Origin: Myroides sp. N17-2
Lineage (GTDB): Bacteria; Bacteroidota; Bacteroidia; Flavobacteriales; Flavobacteriaceae
Assembly: GCF_002286775.1 (NCBI RefSeq)
Contig: NZ_NSGJ01000046.1
Coordinates: 1 to 39,199, forward strand
Length of the DNA: 39,199 nt
Direction: 5' to 3'
The position numbers and the translations under genes were made by a program. Below are positions 16,462 to 25,486 of the stretch, one piece after another (positions within the stretch are counted from its first letter, which is position 1; every line of letters starts with the position of its first letter). A model generated the notes under the pieces. It was not told the origin of the DNA and made no database searches. It saw only the letters and a list, made by a program, of their open reading frames with translations.

Positions 16462-17643
16462 ATGCCACAAAAAAATAAGAATAGCTTTGTCTTTTTAGTA
16501 TACCTCGTTGGATTGAGTATTATTGGTTTTCTAGCCACAGATATGTATCTACCAGCATTTGATAAAATGCGTATTGATCTAAATACTTCAAAAAGTAACA
16601 TTAGTGCAACCCTAAGCTTATTCTTAGCAGGATATGCTATAGCGCAATTAATGTGGGGTCCAATCTCTGACAAACTAGGAAAGCCCAAAACTATCATCAT
16701 AGGATTAAGTATATTCACCTTATCATCACTTGCGATATTCTTCACAGGAAGTGTAACTGCCTTTATATTCTTACGCCTTATACAAGCGATAGGTGTATGT
16801 GCAGCAGCAGTTAGTTGGCAAGCCTTAGTAATAGAGAAATACCCATCAGAAGAAACCAATAAAGTATTTGCTTCTATTATGCCATTAGTGGCATTATCAC
16901 CAGCTTTAGCTCCATTACTAGGTGTTTACTTACTTAATCACTTTGGATGGAGATCTATCTTTATTACATTAGCTATTATCTCTGTACTTTTAATTCTTTA
17001 TACATTCACGATCAAAGAGGATAAAAAAGAAAAGGAAATTAAAGAACACGAGGTAAAACCACAGAATGCGTCATACTTCTCGTTACTTAAGTCAAAGAAA
17101 TACTTAGGGAATGTATTGATTTACGCACTTTGTTCAGCAGCATTCTTTGCTTGGTTAACGGGATCACCTTTCTTCTTAAAAGAAATGGGATACAGTGAAA
17201 GTGAAATAGGTTTTAGTTTTGTCCCTCAAACAATAGCTTTCTTGATAGGAGGTTTTGGATACAGAACATTATCATCTAAAGTAGAAGGAAGTGTATTAAT
17301 GCCGTATTTTATAGCTTTATACATCATAGCTGTAGGTTCACTTACCGCATTAGCTATATTCACAAACCCTACTTTAACTACTTTATTAATACCATTCTGT
17401 TTAATGGCTTTTGTCAACGGAGCATGTTACCCGATAGTAGTATCAGAAGCGTTAAAATTATACCCTAACAACTCAGGTAAAGCAGCAGGATTACAAAACA
17501 CAATACAATTAGGATTATGTTTTATAGCAAGCTCTATTGTATCTCTATTCACAGAAGACGCTTTGTTCACAACTGTCTTAGTAATGACAGGAACAATACC
17601 GTTGATTTACATTGGATATAGATTATCAAGAAGTGCTAAATAA
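16462..17643 (+). CDS. Bcr/CflA-family multidrug efflux MFS transporter
   Basis: A 12-helix major facilitator of 393 aa in the inner membrane, exporting drugs by proton antiport. The Bcr/CflA signature TDMYLPAF lies in helix 1. Motif A (WGPISDKLGKPK) lies between helices 2 and 3, and a charged loop between helices 6 and 7 (KEDKKEKEIKEHE) separates the halves. The family includes bicyclomycin and sulfonamide exporters and the phenicol exporters CmlA/FloR; this protein's substrate is not evident. It follows the CAT-like gene on the same strand, from its own promoter. A bidirectional terminator ends it. Confidence 0.9.
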   Translation: MPQKNKNSFVFLVYLVGLSIIGFLATDMYLPAFDKMRIDLNTSKSNISATLSLFLAGYAIAQLMWGPISDKLGKPKTIIIGLSIFTLSSLAIFFTGSVTAFIFLRLIQAIGVCAAAVSWQALVIEKYPSEETNKVFASIMPLVALSPALAPLLGVYLLNHFGWRSIFITLAIISVLLILYTFTIKEDKKEKEIKEHEVKPQNASYFSLLKSKKYLGNVLIYALCSAAFFAWLTGSPFFLKEMGYSESEIGFSFVPQTIAFLIGGFGYRTLSSKVEGSVLMPYFIALYIIAVGSLTALAIFTNPTLTTLLIPFCLMAFVNGACYPIVVSEALKLYPNNSGKAAGLQNTIQLGLCFIASSIVSLFTEDALFTTVLVMTGTIPLIYIGYRLSRSAK

Positions 17644-17680
17644 CATACTCTAATTACATTTATAGAGAGATTTAGAGACA

Positions 17681-17712
17681 AAAAAAGGAACCTAACATTA
17701 GGTTCCTTTTTT
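17681..17712. terminator. Bidirectional terminator
   Basis: AAAAAAGGAACCTAA (17681-17695) pairs with TTAGGTTCCTTTTTT (17698-17712). It serves both the Bcr/CflA gene (plus) and the oxoamine synthase gene (minus). Confidence 0.88.
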
Positions 17713-17737
17713 TATATACATAATAACTGTTTCTGTA

Positions 17738-18997
17738 TTAAGATACATCTACAGTAGTTGCTTCAGCGATTTGTTTGTAAGTACCGTTCTCTAACTTCTC
17801 ACGGATAACTTCATAAGCTTTAAGCGTTACGTCGATATCTTCTTTAGTGTGAGTAGCAGTAGGGATCATTCTCAATAAGATGATTCCTTTAGGAATTACA
17901 GGATAAACCACGATAGATAAGAAAATACTGTGATTCTCTCTCAAGTCATTTACCATTACCATTGCTTCAGGGATACTTCCTTCTAAATAAACAGGAGTCA
18001 CACAAGTGTTAGTATCACCGATGTTAAATCCTCTATCCTTTAGTCCATTCTGAAGTAAGTTAACATTCTCCCATAATTTAGCTTTTAAAGAAGGATTACT
18101 TCTTAAAAGATCTAAACGTTTTAATGCCCCTTGCGTGAAAATCATTGGTAATGATTTTGCGAACATTTGAGAACGTAGGTTATATTTTAAATAATCAATA
18201 ATGTCTTTATCCGCTGCTACGAATGCACCAATAGAAGCCATAGACTTAGCAAATGTAGAGAAGTAAACATCGATACCATCTTGACATCCTTGCTCTTCTC
18301 CTGCTCCTGCTCCTGTAGTACCTAATGTACCGAATCCGTGAGCATCATCAACTAACAAACGGAAATTATACTTCTCTTTTAGAGCTACAATTTCTTTTAG
18401 TTTTCCTTGTTGACCTCTCATTCCGAATACTCCTTCAGTGATCACTAAAATACCTCCACCTGTAGTTTCAGCCATTCTAGTTGCTCTCTCCATATTCTTT
18501 TCGAAACTTTCGATATCATTGTGTTTATAAGTAAAACGCTTACCCATATGTAAACGAACACCATCAATAATACATGCATGTGAATCTACATCATATACAA
18601 TCACATCATTCTTAGTCACTAAAGCATCGATGATCGAAACCATCCCTTGGTAACCAAAGTTTAATAAATAAGCAGCTTCTTTATCAACAAATGCAGCTAA
18701 CTCATCTTGTAATTGCTCGTGCATTGTAGTGTGACCAGACATCATACGCGCACCCATTGGGTATGCAGCACCATATTCAGCAGCAGCTTCAGCATCTACT
18801 TTTCTTACTTCTGGGTGATTAGATAAACCTAAATAATCATTGATACTCCAGTTAATAACTTCTTTTCCATGAAACATCATACGATTTGACAAAGGTCCTT
18901 CTAACTTAGGAAAAACATAATATCCTTCTGCTTGAGATGCCCATTTTCCTAAAGGCCCTTTATTTTTCTGTATTCTGTCAAATAAATCGTTTACCAT
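17738..18997 (-). CDS. Alpha-oxoamine synthase (serine palmitoyl- or cysteate acyltransferase-like)
   Basis: A 419-aa PLP enzyme that condenses an amino acid with an acyl thioester and releases CO2. Visible residues are the stacking His140 (DSHACIIDG), Asp217/His220 (VDDAHGFGT) and the PLP-binding Lys251 in STFAKSMASIGAF. The family contains serine palmitoyltransferase, 2-amino-3-ketobutyrate CoA ligase (Kbl), BioF and the cysteate acyltransferase of sulfonolipid synthesis. Its overall wording (GPLG near residue 15, YYVFPKLEG, INWSINDYLGL) resembles the flavobacterial SPT/sulfonolipid branch rather than Kbl or BioF, so a sphingolipid or capnine/sulfobacin role is likely but unproven. It is monocistronic, with a -7 element about 28 nt upstream of its start. 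Confidence 0.85.
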   Translation of the reverse strand: MVNDLFDRIQKNKGPLGKWASQAEGYYVFPKLEGPLSNRMMFHGKEVINWSINDYLGLSNHPEVRKVDAEAAAEYGAAYPMGARMMSGHTTMHEQLQDELAAFVDKEAAYLLNFGYQGMVSIIDALVTKNDVIVYDVDSHACIIDGVRLHMGKRFTYKHNDIESFEKNMERATRMAETTGGGILVITEGVFGMRGQQGKLKEIVALKEKYNFRLLVDDAHGFGTLGTTGAGAGEEQGCQDGIDVYFSTFAKSMASIGAFVAADKDIIDYLKYNLRSQMFAKSLPMIFTQGALKRLDLLRSNPSLKAKLWENVNLLQNGLKDRGFNIGDTNTCVTPVYLEGSIPEAMVMVNDLRENHSIFLSIVVYPVIPKGIILLRMIPTATHTKEDIDVTLKAYEVIREKLENGTYKQIAEATTVDVS

Positions 18998-19025
18998 AAT
19001 ATAACTATGTTTAAAAAAACAATTG

Positions 19026-19033
19026 CAAAAATA
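19026..19033 (-). promoter_or_regulatory. -7 promoter element of the oxoamine synthase gene
   Basis: On the minus strand TAttTTTG (complement of 19026-19033) lies about 28 nt before the ATG. Confidence 0.4.
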
Positions 19034-19197
19034 AAGATATTTTGTATGCTTTCATAATAAATAGGGAACTATTTAGCCCGAAACCATTAGAACTCTGATA
19101 GTATTAAAACCATTTTAAGTATAATATATCAATAAAGAAATGCGAATAAAAAAAGGCTTTTTATTACAAATTGTTTGATGAAAAGTGATTTTAAAAT

Positions 19198-19224
19198 AAA
19201 AACCTCCCATAATGGGAGGTTTTT
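19198..19224 (-). terminator. Terminator of the long E1 gene
   Basis: AAAAACCTCCCAT (19198-19210) and ATGGGAGGTTTTT (19212-19224) form a near-perfect palindrome just past the E1 stop. It should terminate on the minus strand and may work on both. Confidence 0.85.
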
Positions 19225-19235
19225 ACTTCATATTT

Positions 19236-21641
19236 TTAATATAATGCAGGATACAAATTAGGATCAACCTCATTCATAATTGCATAAACTTTTTCAAATA
19301 CATCTTCTGATGATGGCTTAGAGAAGTAATCTCCATCTGTACCATAAGCAGGTCTGTGTTCTTTAGAAGTTAACGTATGAGGCTCACTATCTAAATGACG
19401 GTAACCTTTTTGTTCTTCTAATACTTTTTGAAGAATATATGCTGAAGCTCCTCCTGGTACATCCTCATCTACTACTAATAGACGATTTGTTTTCTCAAGA
19501 CTCTTCACTATATCGTGATTTAAATCGAATGGCAATAATGACTGAGCATCTATAACCTCAACATCAATACCTACTTCTAATAATTCTTTAGCAGCTTGCT
19601 CGATTATTCTTAACGTAGAACCGTAAGATACGATAGTTATATCCTTACCTTCTTTGATTGTTTCTACTACACCGATAGGAGTTTTAAACTGACCTAGATT
19701 ATTAGGCATTTTCTCTTTTAAACGGTATCCGTTTAAACATTCAATTAATAATGCTGGCTCATCGCTTTCTAACAATGTATTATAGAAACCTGCTGCTTTA
19801 GTCATATTACGAGGGACTAAAACGTGCATTCCTCTAATTGCATTAATAATCATCCCCATCGGAGATCCTGAATGCCAGATACCTTCTAATCTATGTCCAC
19901 GTGTTCTAACGATTAATGGCGCTTTTTGACGTCCTACTGTTCTGTACTGAAGAGTAGCTAGGTCATCACTCATAATCTGAATAGCGTATAATAAATAATC
20001 TAAATATTGTATCTCTGCGATAGGTCTTAATCCACGCATAGCCATACCGATACCTTGCCCTAGAATAGTTGCCTCTCTAATACCTGTATCAGTAACTCTA
20101 TTTATACCGTGTTTCTCTTGAAGTCCTTCTAATCCTTGGTTAACATCACCGATTGTTCCAGAGTCTTCCCCAAAGATCATTACGTTCTTGTGATTCTCTA
20201 AGATATAATCAAAGTTACCTCTTAAAAGCACACGAGCATCCACTTCTTCTGCATCTGCATCATAAGTAGGGGCAATGTTCTGTACATTAACTGCCTTATG
20301 AGCAGTCTCAGACATTAAGTGAGAACTGTAACGTGGTTGATTCTTAGTAAAGAATTCGTTGATATACTGAACCAAAGTAGCTTTTCCAGCTTCTTTAACT
20401 ACCATTCTAAGCACCTTACGCGCTACAGTCATGATGTCTTTTCTGATAGGTTCTTTGATGCCAGCTAAATCATTAGCCATTTTTTCAATAAACACTTTAT
20501 TCGCACTAGAAGCAGCCACTGTATTTAAAACTACTAGCAACTCATCTCTTTCAGCAACTACAGGATCTACATATGCTTTCCACGCTGCTTTCTTTCCATC
20601 TAATACTTCTTTCTTAAGCTGTTTATCTAACTCATCAAGCTCTTCAGCAGTAGCAATATCAGAAGATATCATCCAGCTTCTCATTTGAGCTACACAGTCG
20701 TGTTCTACCTCCCATTCTAATCTCTCTGGGCTTTTATATCTCTCATGAGATCCAGAAGTAGAGTGTCCTTGAGGTTGAGTTAATTCTTGTACGTGTACTA
20801 ATACAGGTACATGTTCTTCTCTCGCTATTTTAGATGCCTTACTATATGTATCTACTAAAGCTACATAATCCCACCCTTTTACACGTAGAATTTCATATCC
20901 TTTACCAGCTTCATCTCTTTGGAATCCTTTTAATATCTCTGAGATATTTTCTTTTGTTGTTTGGTATTTAGCATGTACAGAGATACCATATTGGTCATCC
21001 CATACACTCATTACCATAGGAACTTGTAAAACTCCAGCTGCATTAATCGTTTCAAAGAATAATCCTTCAGATGTAGAAGCATTACCAATAGTTCCCCATG
21101 CTACTTCATTACCTTTTACAGAGAAGTTTCCTTCTTTATCTGCATCGGCAAATTCTCTATAGTATTTAGAAGCTTGAGCTAAACCTAATAATCTAGGCAT
21201 TTGCCCTGCAGTAGGAGAAATATCTCCACTTGAGTTCTTTTGATCAACTAACTTTTTCCAGTTGCCATTTTCATCTAAACTGTGAGTAGCAAAGTGCCCT
21301 CCCATTTGACGACCTCCTGACATAGGATCATTCTCTATATCTGCATGTCCAAAAAGTCCAGCAAAAAATTGTTCTACTGTTAATTGTCCTATCGCCATCA
21401 TAAATGTTTGATCGCGGTAGTATCCAGATCTAAAATCTCCATTCTGAAAAGCCTTTGCCAGCGCTAATTGTGGCACCTCTTTTCCATCACCAAAAATTCC
21501 AAACTTAGCTTTTCCAGTAAGTACTTCACGTCTTCCAAGTAAACTACATTCTCTACTTAGTTTCGCAATTTTATAATCTTGAATTACCTCTTTCTTAAAA
21601 TCATCGTAAGAAAGGGCTGTTTTTGTTTCTTTTTGACTCAT
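19236..21641 (-). CDS. Thiamine-diphosphate E1 dehydrogenase, alpha/beta fusion (801 aa)
   Basis: The decarboxylating E1 of a 2-oxoacid dehydrogenase complex, with the alpha (about 1-380) and beta (about 465-801) subunits fused. The alpha half has HFATHSL and the TPP region WGTIGNASTSEG (Asn187) to WDDQYGIS (Asp215/216). The beta half has FGEDSG, GLRPIAEIQYLDYLLYA and the LLVVDEDVPGGA stretch typical of E1 beta. Substrate is probably a branched-chain 2-oxoacid or pyruvate, since this fusion form is widespread in Flavobacteriia. In the usual GDG-X(24-27)-NN motif the Mg2+ ligands are Asp and Asn; here these positions read Asn and Asp. No E2 or E3 gene is nearby. It is transcribed alone and ends in a terminator. 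Confidence 0.9.
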   Translation of the reverse strand: MSQKETKTALSYDDFKKEVIQDYKIAKLSRECSLLGRREVLTGKAKFGIFGDGKEVPQLALAKAFQNGDFRSGYYRDQTFMMAIGQLTVEQFFAGLFGHADIENDPMSGGRQMGGHFATHSLDENGNWKKLVDQKNSSGDISPTAGQMPRLLGLAQASKYYREFADADKEGNFSVKGNEVAWGTIGNASTSEGLFFETINAAGVLQVPMVMSVWDDQYGISVHAKYQTTKENISEILKGFQRDEAGKGYEILRVKGWDYVALVDTYSKASKIAREEHVPVLVHVQELTQPQGHSTSGSHERYKSPERLEWEVEHDCVAQMRSWMISSDIATAEELDELDKQLKKEVLDGKKAAWKAYVDPVVAERDELLVVLNTVAASSANKVFIEKMANDLAGIKEPIRKDIMTVARKVLRMVVKEAGKATLVQYINEFFTKNQPRYSSHLMSETAHKAVNVQNIAPTYDADAEEVDARVLLRGNFDYILENHKNVMIFGEDSGTIGDVNQGLEGLQEKHGINRVTDTGIREATILGQGIGMAMRGLRPIAEIQYLDYLLYAIQIMSDDLATLQYRTVGRQKAPLIVRTRGHRLEGIWHSGSPMGMIINAIRGMHVLVPRNMTKAAGFYNTLLESDEPALLIECLNGYRLKEKMPNNLGQFKTPIGVVETIKEGKDITIVSYGSTLRIIEQAAKELLEVGIDVEVIDAQSLLPFDLNHDIVKSLEKTNRLLVVDEDVPGGASAYILQKVLEEQKGYRHLDSEPHTLTSKEHRPAYGTDGDYFSKPSSEDVFEKVYAIMNEVDPNLYPALY

Positions 21642-21841
21642 TGTAAAATATACTAATTTACTCGTTACGAATATAAAATATTATCGATAAAAAAGCTAAC
21701 ATATAGTTCTCCATTATATTGAATTAATACGCACATACATTACGAATCAAACAATCAAAGAGTAAAAAAATTACACTATCAAAAAATTAAAGCTTTTTTA
21801 ACAAATCTAAATTATGAAATTCACAATCAACTATAAAAAAA

Positions 21842-21863
21842 TATCCCCTCAAATGAGGGGATA
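21842..21863 (-). terminator. Terminator of the E1-purC-nitroreductase operon
   Basis: TATCCCCTCA (21842-21851) pairs with TGAGGGGATA (21854-21863). On the minus strand seven T residues follow. It lies right after the nitroreductase stop. Confidence 0.85.
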
Positions 21864-21867
21864 CTAT

Positions 21868-22503
21868 CTATTCTATAATTGTTAAAATATCTTCTAAAGC
21901 AAATCGTACTTTTTTCATAGGTAACAGCCAATCATTTTCATGATCTCTTTCCCCTAAGGCTAAAATAGTTACACTCTTAAGACCTTCCTTATCTAACCCT
22001 AATGCTTCATCTAGTTGATCATTATAGAACCCCTCCATAGGAGAAGCATCTACTCTTAACTCAGCTGCTGCTGCTATTGCAATACCAAATGCAATATAAG
22101 CCTGACGTGCTGCATGATTAAATTGTTGCTCTTTAGACATACTTCCAAAATTACTTTTGATAGAAGCCTTATAATCGTTCATCGTACCAGGAGTTAACTC
22201 TCTAATTGATTCTACGTTATTAAACACAGCATCTATACGCTCCTCTGTGTATGAATCCCAAGCTGCAAAAACTAAAACATGAGAGCTATCTTTCACCTGA
22301 CTTTGATTCATCACTACAGGTAACAACTTCTCTTTTAACTCTTGATTCTTAATTAAGATCATTTCGAATGGCTGTAAACCAGAAGAAGTAGGTGCCATAC
22401 GAGCTGCCTCTATGATCTGCATTACTTTATCATCAGCTACTTTTACTGTGCTATTATATTTCTTAGTAGCATAGCGCCACTGTAAACTATTCAATAACTC
22501 CAT
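21868..22503 (-). CDS. Nitroreductase-family NAD(P)H oxidoreductase
   Basis: A 211-aa FMN enzyme of the NfsB/nitroreductase fold. The N-terminal RYATKKYN (FMN phosphate contact) and the APTSSGLQPFEMILI stretch are characteristic. NHAARQAYIAFGIAIAAAAEL forms the central helix and GFYNDQLDEALGL the usual cofactor-contact region. Members reduce quinones, nitroaromatics or flavins, and the natural substrate is unknown. It starts 10 nt after purC on the same strand and is the last gene of a probable three-gene operon with an E1 dehydrogenase and purC, without an obvious pathway link. Confidence 0.9.
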   Translation of the reverse strand: MELLNSLQWRYATKKYNSTVKVADDKVMQIIEAARMAPTSSGLQPFEMILIKNQELKEKLLPVVMNQSQVKDSSHVLVFAAWDSYTEERIDAVFNNVESIRELTPGTMNDYKASIKSNFGSMSKEQQFNHAARQAYIAFGIAIAAAAELRVDASPMEGFYNDQLDEALGLDKEGLKSVTILALGERDHENDWLLPMKKVRFALEDILTIIE

Positions 22504-22513
22504 AATCTATTCA

Positions 22514-23467
22514 TTATTTCTTAGCTAAAAATGCCAAGACATTATTTTCTATACGTTCATTAATACTCGATACATCTGCCTTAACAAAAGGTTCGCCAAT
22601 GATGTTCTCATATAGTTCAATATATCTATCAGAAACAGTTGTGATATATTCATCAGTCATCTCTGGGATAGCTTGTCCTTCCTTCCCTTGAAAACCATTG
22701 CCAATTAACCATTGTCTTACGAACTCTTTTGACAATTGCTTCTGCGCCTCACCTTTTGCCTGTCTTTCTTCATACCCTTCTGTATAGAAGTATCTAGAAG
22801 AGTCAGGAGTATGTATCTCATCGATCAACACAATCTTACCGTCTTTAGTCTTTCCAAACTCATATTTAGTATCTACAAGTATCAACCCTCTTTTAGCTGC
22901 TATCTCACTTCCTCTTTGATAAAGAGCTCGTGTATATTGTTCTAAAACTAAGTAATCCTCCTCTGAGACAATTCCTCTTGATAGAATATCTTCTCTAGAG
23001 ATATCCACATCGTGCGCTCCTACATCTTCTTTCGTAGAAGGAGTGATTATCGGTGAAGGCAACTTATCGTTCTCTTTTAGCCCTTCAGCTAATGTTACAC
23101 CACATAACACTCTCTTACCCTCTGCATACTCACGCGCTGCATGACCTGCTAGATAACCTCTGATTACCATCTCTACTTTAAACGGCTCACATACATGTCC
23201 TACCGCAACGTTAGGATCTGGTGTAGCTACTAACCAGTTAGGAACGATGTCACTTGTCATCTCCATAAACTTAGTTGCTATCTGATTTAAGATTTGTCCT
23301 TTAAAGGGAATCCCCTTAGGCATAATAACGTCAAAAGCTGATAGTCTATCCGTAGCTACCATGACTAATAAGTCATCGGCTATGTTATAAACTTCTCTTA
23401 CTTTTCCGTGGTAAACTGACTTTTGATTTGGAAATTCAAAATCCGTTGTTGTGATTGTGTTATTCAT
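22514..23467 (-). CDS. purC: SAICAR synthase
   Basis: Phosphoribosylaminoimidazole-succinocarboxamide synthase, which joins aspartate to CAIR in de novo purine synthesis with ATP. Diagnostic stretches are YHGKVREVY (nucleotide-binding loop), TDRLSAFDV, EMVIRGYLAGHAAREY, the substrate loop around IITPSTKE, and LIDEIHTPDSSRY near residue 216. The length of 317 aa is that of the longer form. It lies between an E1 dehydrogenase gene (33 nt upstream) and a nitroreductase gene (10 nt downstream); no other pur genes are near. Confidence 0.96.
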   Translation of the reverse strand: MNNTITTTDFEFPNQKSVYHGKVREVYNIADDLLVMVATDRLSAFDVIMPKGIPFKGQILNQIATKFMEMTSDIVPNWLVATPDPNVAVGHVCEPFKVEMVIRGYLAGHAAREYAEGKRVLCGVTLAEGLKENDKLPSPIITPSTKEDVGAHDVDISREDILSRGIVSEEDYLVLEQYTRALYQRGSEIAAKRGLILVDTKYEFGKTKDGKIVLIDEIHTPDSSRYFYTEGYEERQAKGEAQKQLSKEFVRQWLIGNGFQGKEGQAIPEMTDEYITTVSDRYIELYENIIGEPFVKADVSSINERIENNVLAFLAKK

Positions 23468-23500
23468 ATTCTTGTTATAGTTGTGTAGTTCTTTTCTATT

Positions 23501-25486
23501 CTAATAGGCTATTAATTCTAATAGCGCTGTTTCAAATCTGTCCTTAGGCAGATATTGATCTTCTAAAGCTTTCACAAATGGTATGGCTGTTTCTAAACTA
23601 GCGACCCTTTTTACTGGGGCATCTAAGTATTCAAAACAATTCTCCATAATCATCGCCGACATATCACTTGCAATTCCACCAAACAGGGAATCTTCTTGCA
23701 AAATTATAACTTTATTTGTTCTTTTTACTGATTTATATACAGTTTCCTCATCTAAAGGTTGTAATGTGCGTAAATCTATCAAATCTGCCTTGATATCAGG
23801 GTGCTTATCTAAGACTTCCATTGCCCAATGTACACCTGCTCCAAAAGAGATAACTGTCACATCCTCACCTTCTCTTAATACAGCTGCCTTCCCGAATGGC
23901 AATGTATAATATCCTTTAGGTACATCTTGATAAATACTTCTATACAGCATCTTATGTTCAAAAAATATAACAGGGTTAGGATCGTTAATCGCTGTTGCCA
24001 TCAGTCCCTTCGCATCATAAGGAAACGCAGGATAAACCACCTTTAGACCAGGTGTCTTAGTGAACCACGCCTCATTAGTCTGAGAGTGAAATGGCCCTGC
24101 CTGAGTACCACCACCACAAGGCATACGTATCACTACATCCGCCTTCTCATTCCATCTATAATGTATCTTCGCCAAATAATTGACAATAGGATTAAAACCT
24201 GTAGACACAAAATCACCAAACTGCATCTCCATTATTGCCTTTCCTCCTTTGATAGAATACCCCATCGCAGCAGATACTACAGCACTTTCACAAATAGGAG
24301 TATTGCGGATACGCCCTTTGCCAAATTGCTCCACGAAACCATCTGTCACTTTAAACGCTCCACCATACTCAGCAATGTCCTGTCCCATAATGATCAAATC
24401 ATCGTGACGTTCAAAAGATTGTTTTAATCCTTCTGATATCGCATCTATTAATCTAATATTTGCAACCTCAGCTGTTGGTTTTACTTCTTCATATTCAAAT
24501 GGCGCATACATATCTGCCAATTCAGTAGCTAGGTCAGCTACTAAAGTAGGTTCCTCTTGTGTTGCTTTCCAGTCTCTATCTATTTCTAATTTAAACTCTT
24601 CTCTAATTTTATCATCTAACTTATCTGATAGTACACCTATCTTCTTAAGATACACTTTATAATTCTCTACAGGATCCTTTAGTTGCCACATATCCATCAA
24701 TTCCTGAGGCACATACTTCGTACCACTAGCTTCCTCGTGTCCACGCATTCTAAAAGTTATGAACTCTATCAATATAGGTCTAGGGTTCTCACGCATAGAT
24801 TGAGCTAAAGCACTAATCTGCTGATATACCTCTAAGATATTATTTCCATCGATGATATGACTCTCCATTCCATAACCCTTAGCACGATCAGCGAGATGCT
24901 CACATCTGTACTGTTCATTGGTAGGTGTAGATAGTCCATAGCCGTTATTCTCAATCACAAAAAGTACAGGCAACTCCCATACTGAAGCAATATTTAACGC
25001 CTCGTGAAAGTCTCCTTCTGACGTACCTCCTTCTCCTGTGAATACAGCGGTTATTTTCTTCTCTTTTCGTAATTTGTGTGCTAAAGCAATCCCGTCAGCT
25101 ACTCCTAACTGTGGCCCTAGATGAGAGATCATCCCTACGATATGGTATTCTTGCGTTCCAAAGTGGAATGAACGCTCACGACCTTTAGTGAAGCCATTTG
25201 CTTTCCCCTGCCATTGAGAGAATAAGCGATGTAGAGGGATATCTCTAGAAGTAAACACACCTAAGTTACGGTGCATCGGTAAGATATACTCATCCTGCTC
25301 TAAACTAGCAGTGACTCCTACACTAATAGCCTCCTGTCCGATACCTGAGAACCATTTAGATACTTTACCCTGTCTGATCAAGATAAGCATCTTCTCCTCT
25401 ATCATACGAGGCTTAAGTAGTTTTTTATACAATCCAAGTAACTCTTGGTCAGTTAGTTTTTTGCGGTCGTAATGTAATTGTTTCAT
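23501..25486 (-). CDS. Thiamine-diphosphate E1 dehydrogenase, alpha/beta fusion (661 aa)
   Basis: A second fused E1. The ATG at 25486 is chosen because MKQLHYDRKKLTDQEL is the usual family start; an upstream in-frame ATG at 25549 would add 21 non-conserved residues. The alpha half carries the TPP motif FTGEGGTSEG (GEG 151-153) to VIENNGYG (Asn180/181). The GEG form is also seen in branched-chain E1 alpha. The beta half starts near residue 330 (IRLIDAISEGL). It has IMGQDIAEYGGAF, YSIKGGKAIMEMQFGDF, and HSQTNEAWFTKTPGLKVVYPA, as in E1 beta. It probably acts on branched-chain 2-oxoacids. It differs strongly from the 801-aa paralogue 2 kb away. No E2/E3 is present in the window. It is the first gene of the purC operon. 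Confidence 0.9.
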   Translation of the reverse strand: MKQLHYDRKKLTDQELLGLYKKLLKPRMIEEKMLILIRQGKVSKWFSGIGQEAISVGVTASLEQDEYILPMHRNLGVFTSRDIPLHRLFSQWQGKANGFTKGRERSFHFGTQEYHIVGMISHLGPQLGVADGIALAHKLRKEKKITAVFTGEGGTSEGDFHEALNIASVWELPVLFVIENNGYGLSTPTNEQYRCEHLADRAKGYGMESHIIDGNNILEVYQQISALAQSMRENPRPILIEFITFRMRGHEEASGTKYVPQELMDMWQLKDPVENYKVYLKKIGVLSDKLDDKIREEFKLEIDRDWKATQEEPTLVADLATELADMYAPFEYEEVKPTAEVANIRLIDAISEGLKQSFERHDDLIIMGQDIAEYGGAFKVTDGFVEQFGKGRIRNTPICESAVVSAAMGYSIKGGKAIMEMQFGDFVSTGFNPIVNYLAKIHYRWNEKADVVIRMPCGGGTQAGPFHSQTNEAWFTKTPGLKVVYPAFPYDAKGLMATAINDPNPVIFFEHKMLYRSIYQDVPKGYYTLPFGKAAVLREGEDVTVISFGAGVHWAMEVLDKHPDIKADLIDLRTLQPLDEETVYKSVKRTNKVIILQEDSLFGGIASDMSAMIMENCFEYLDAPVKRVASLETAIPFVKALEDQYLPKDRFETALLELIAY

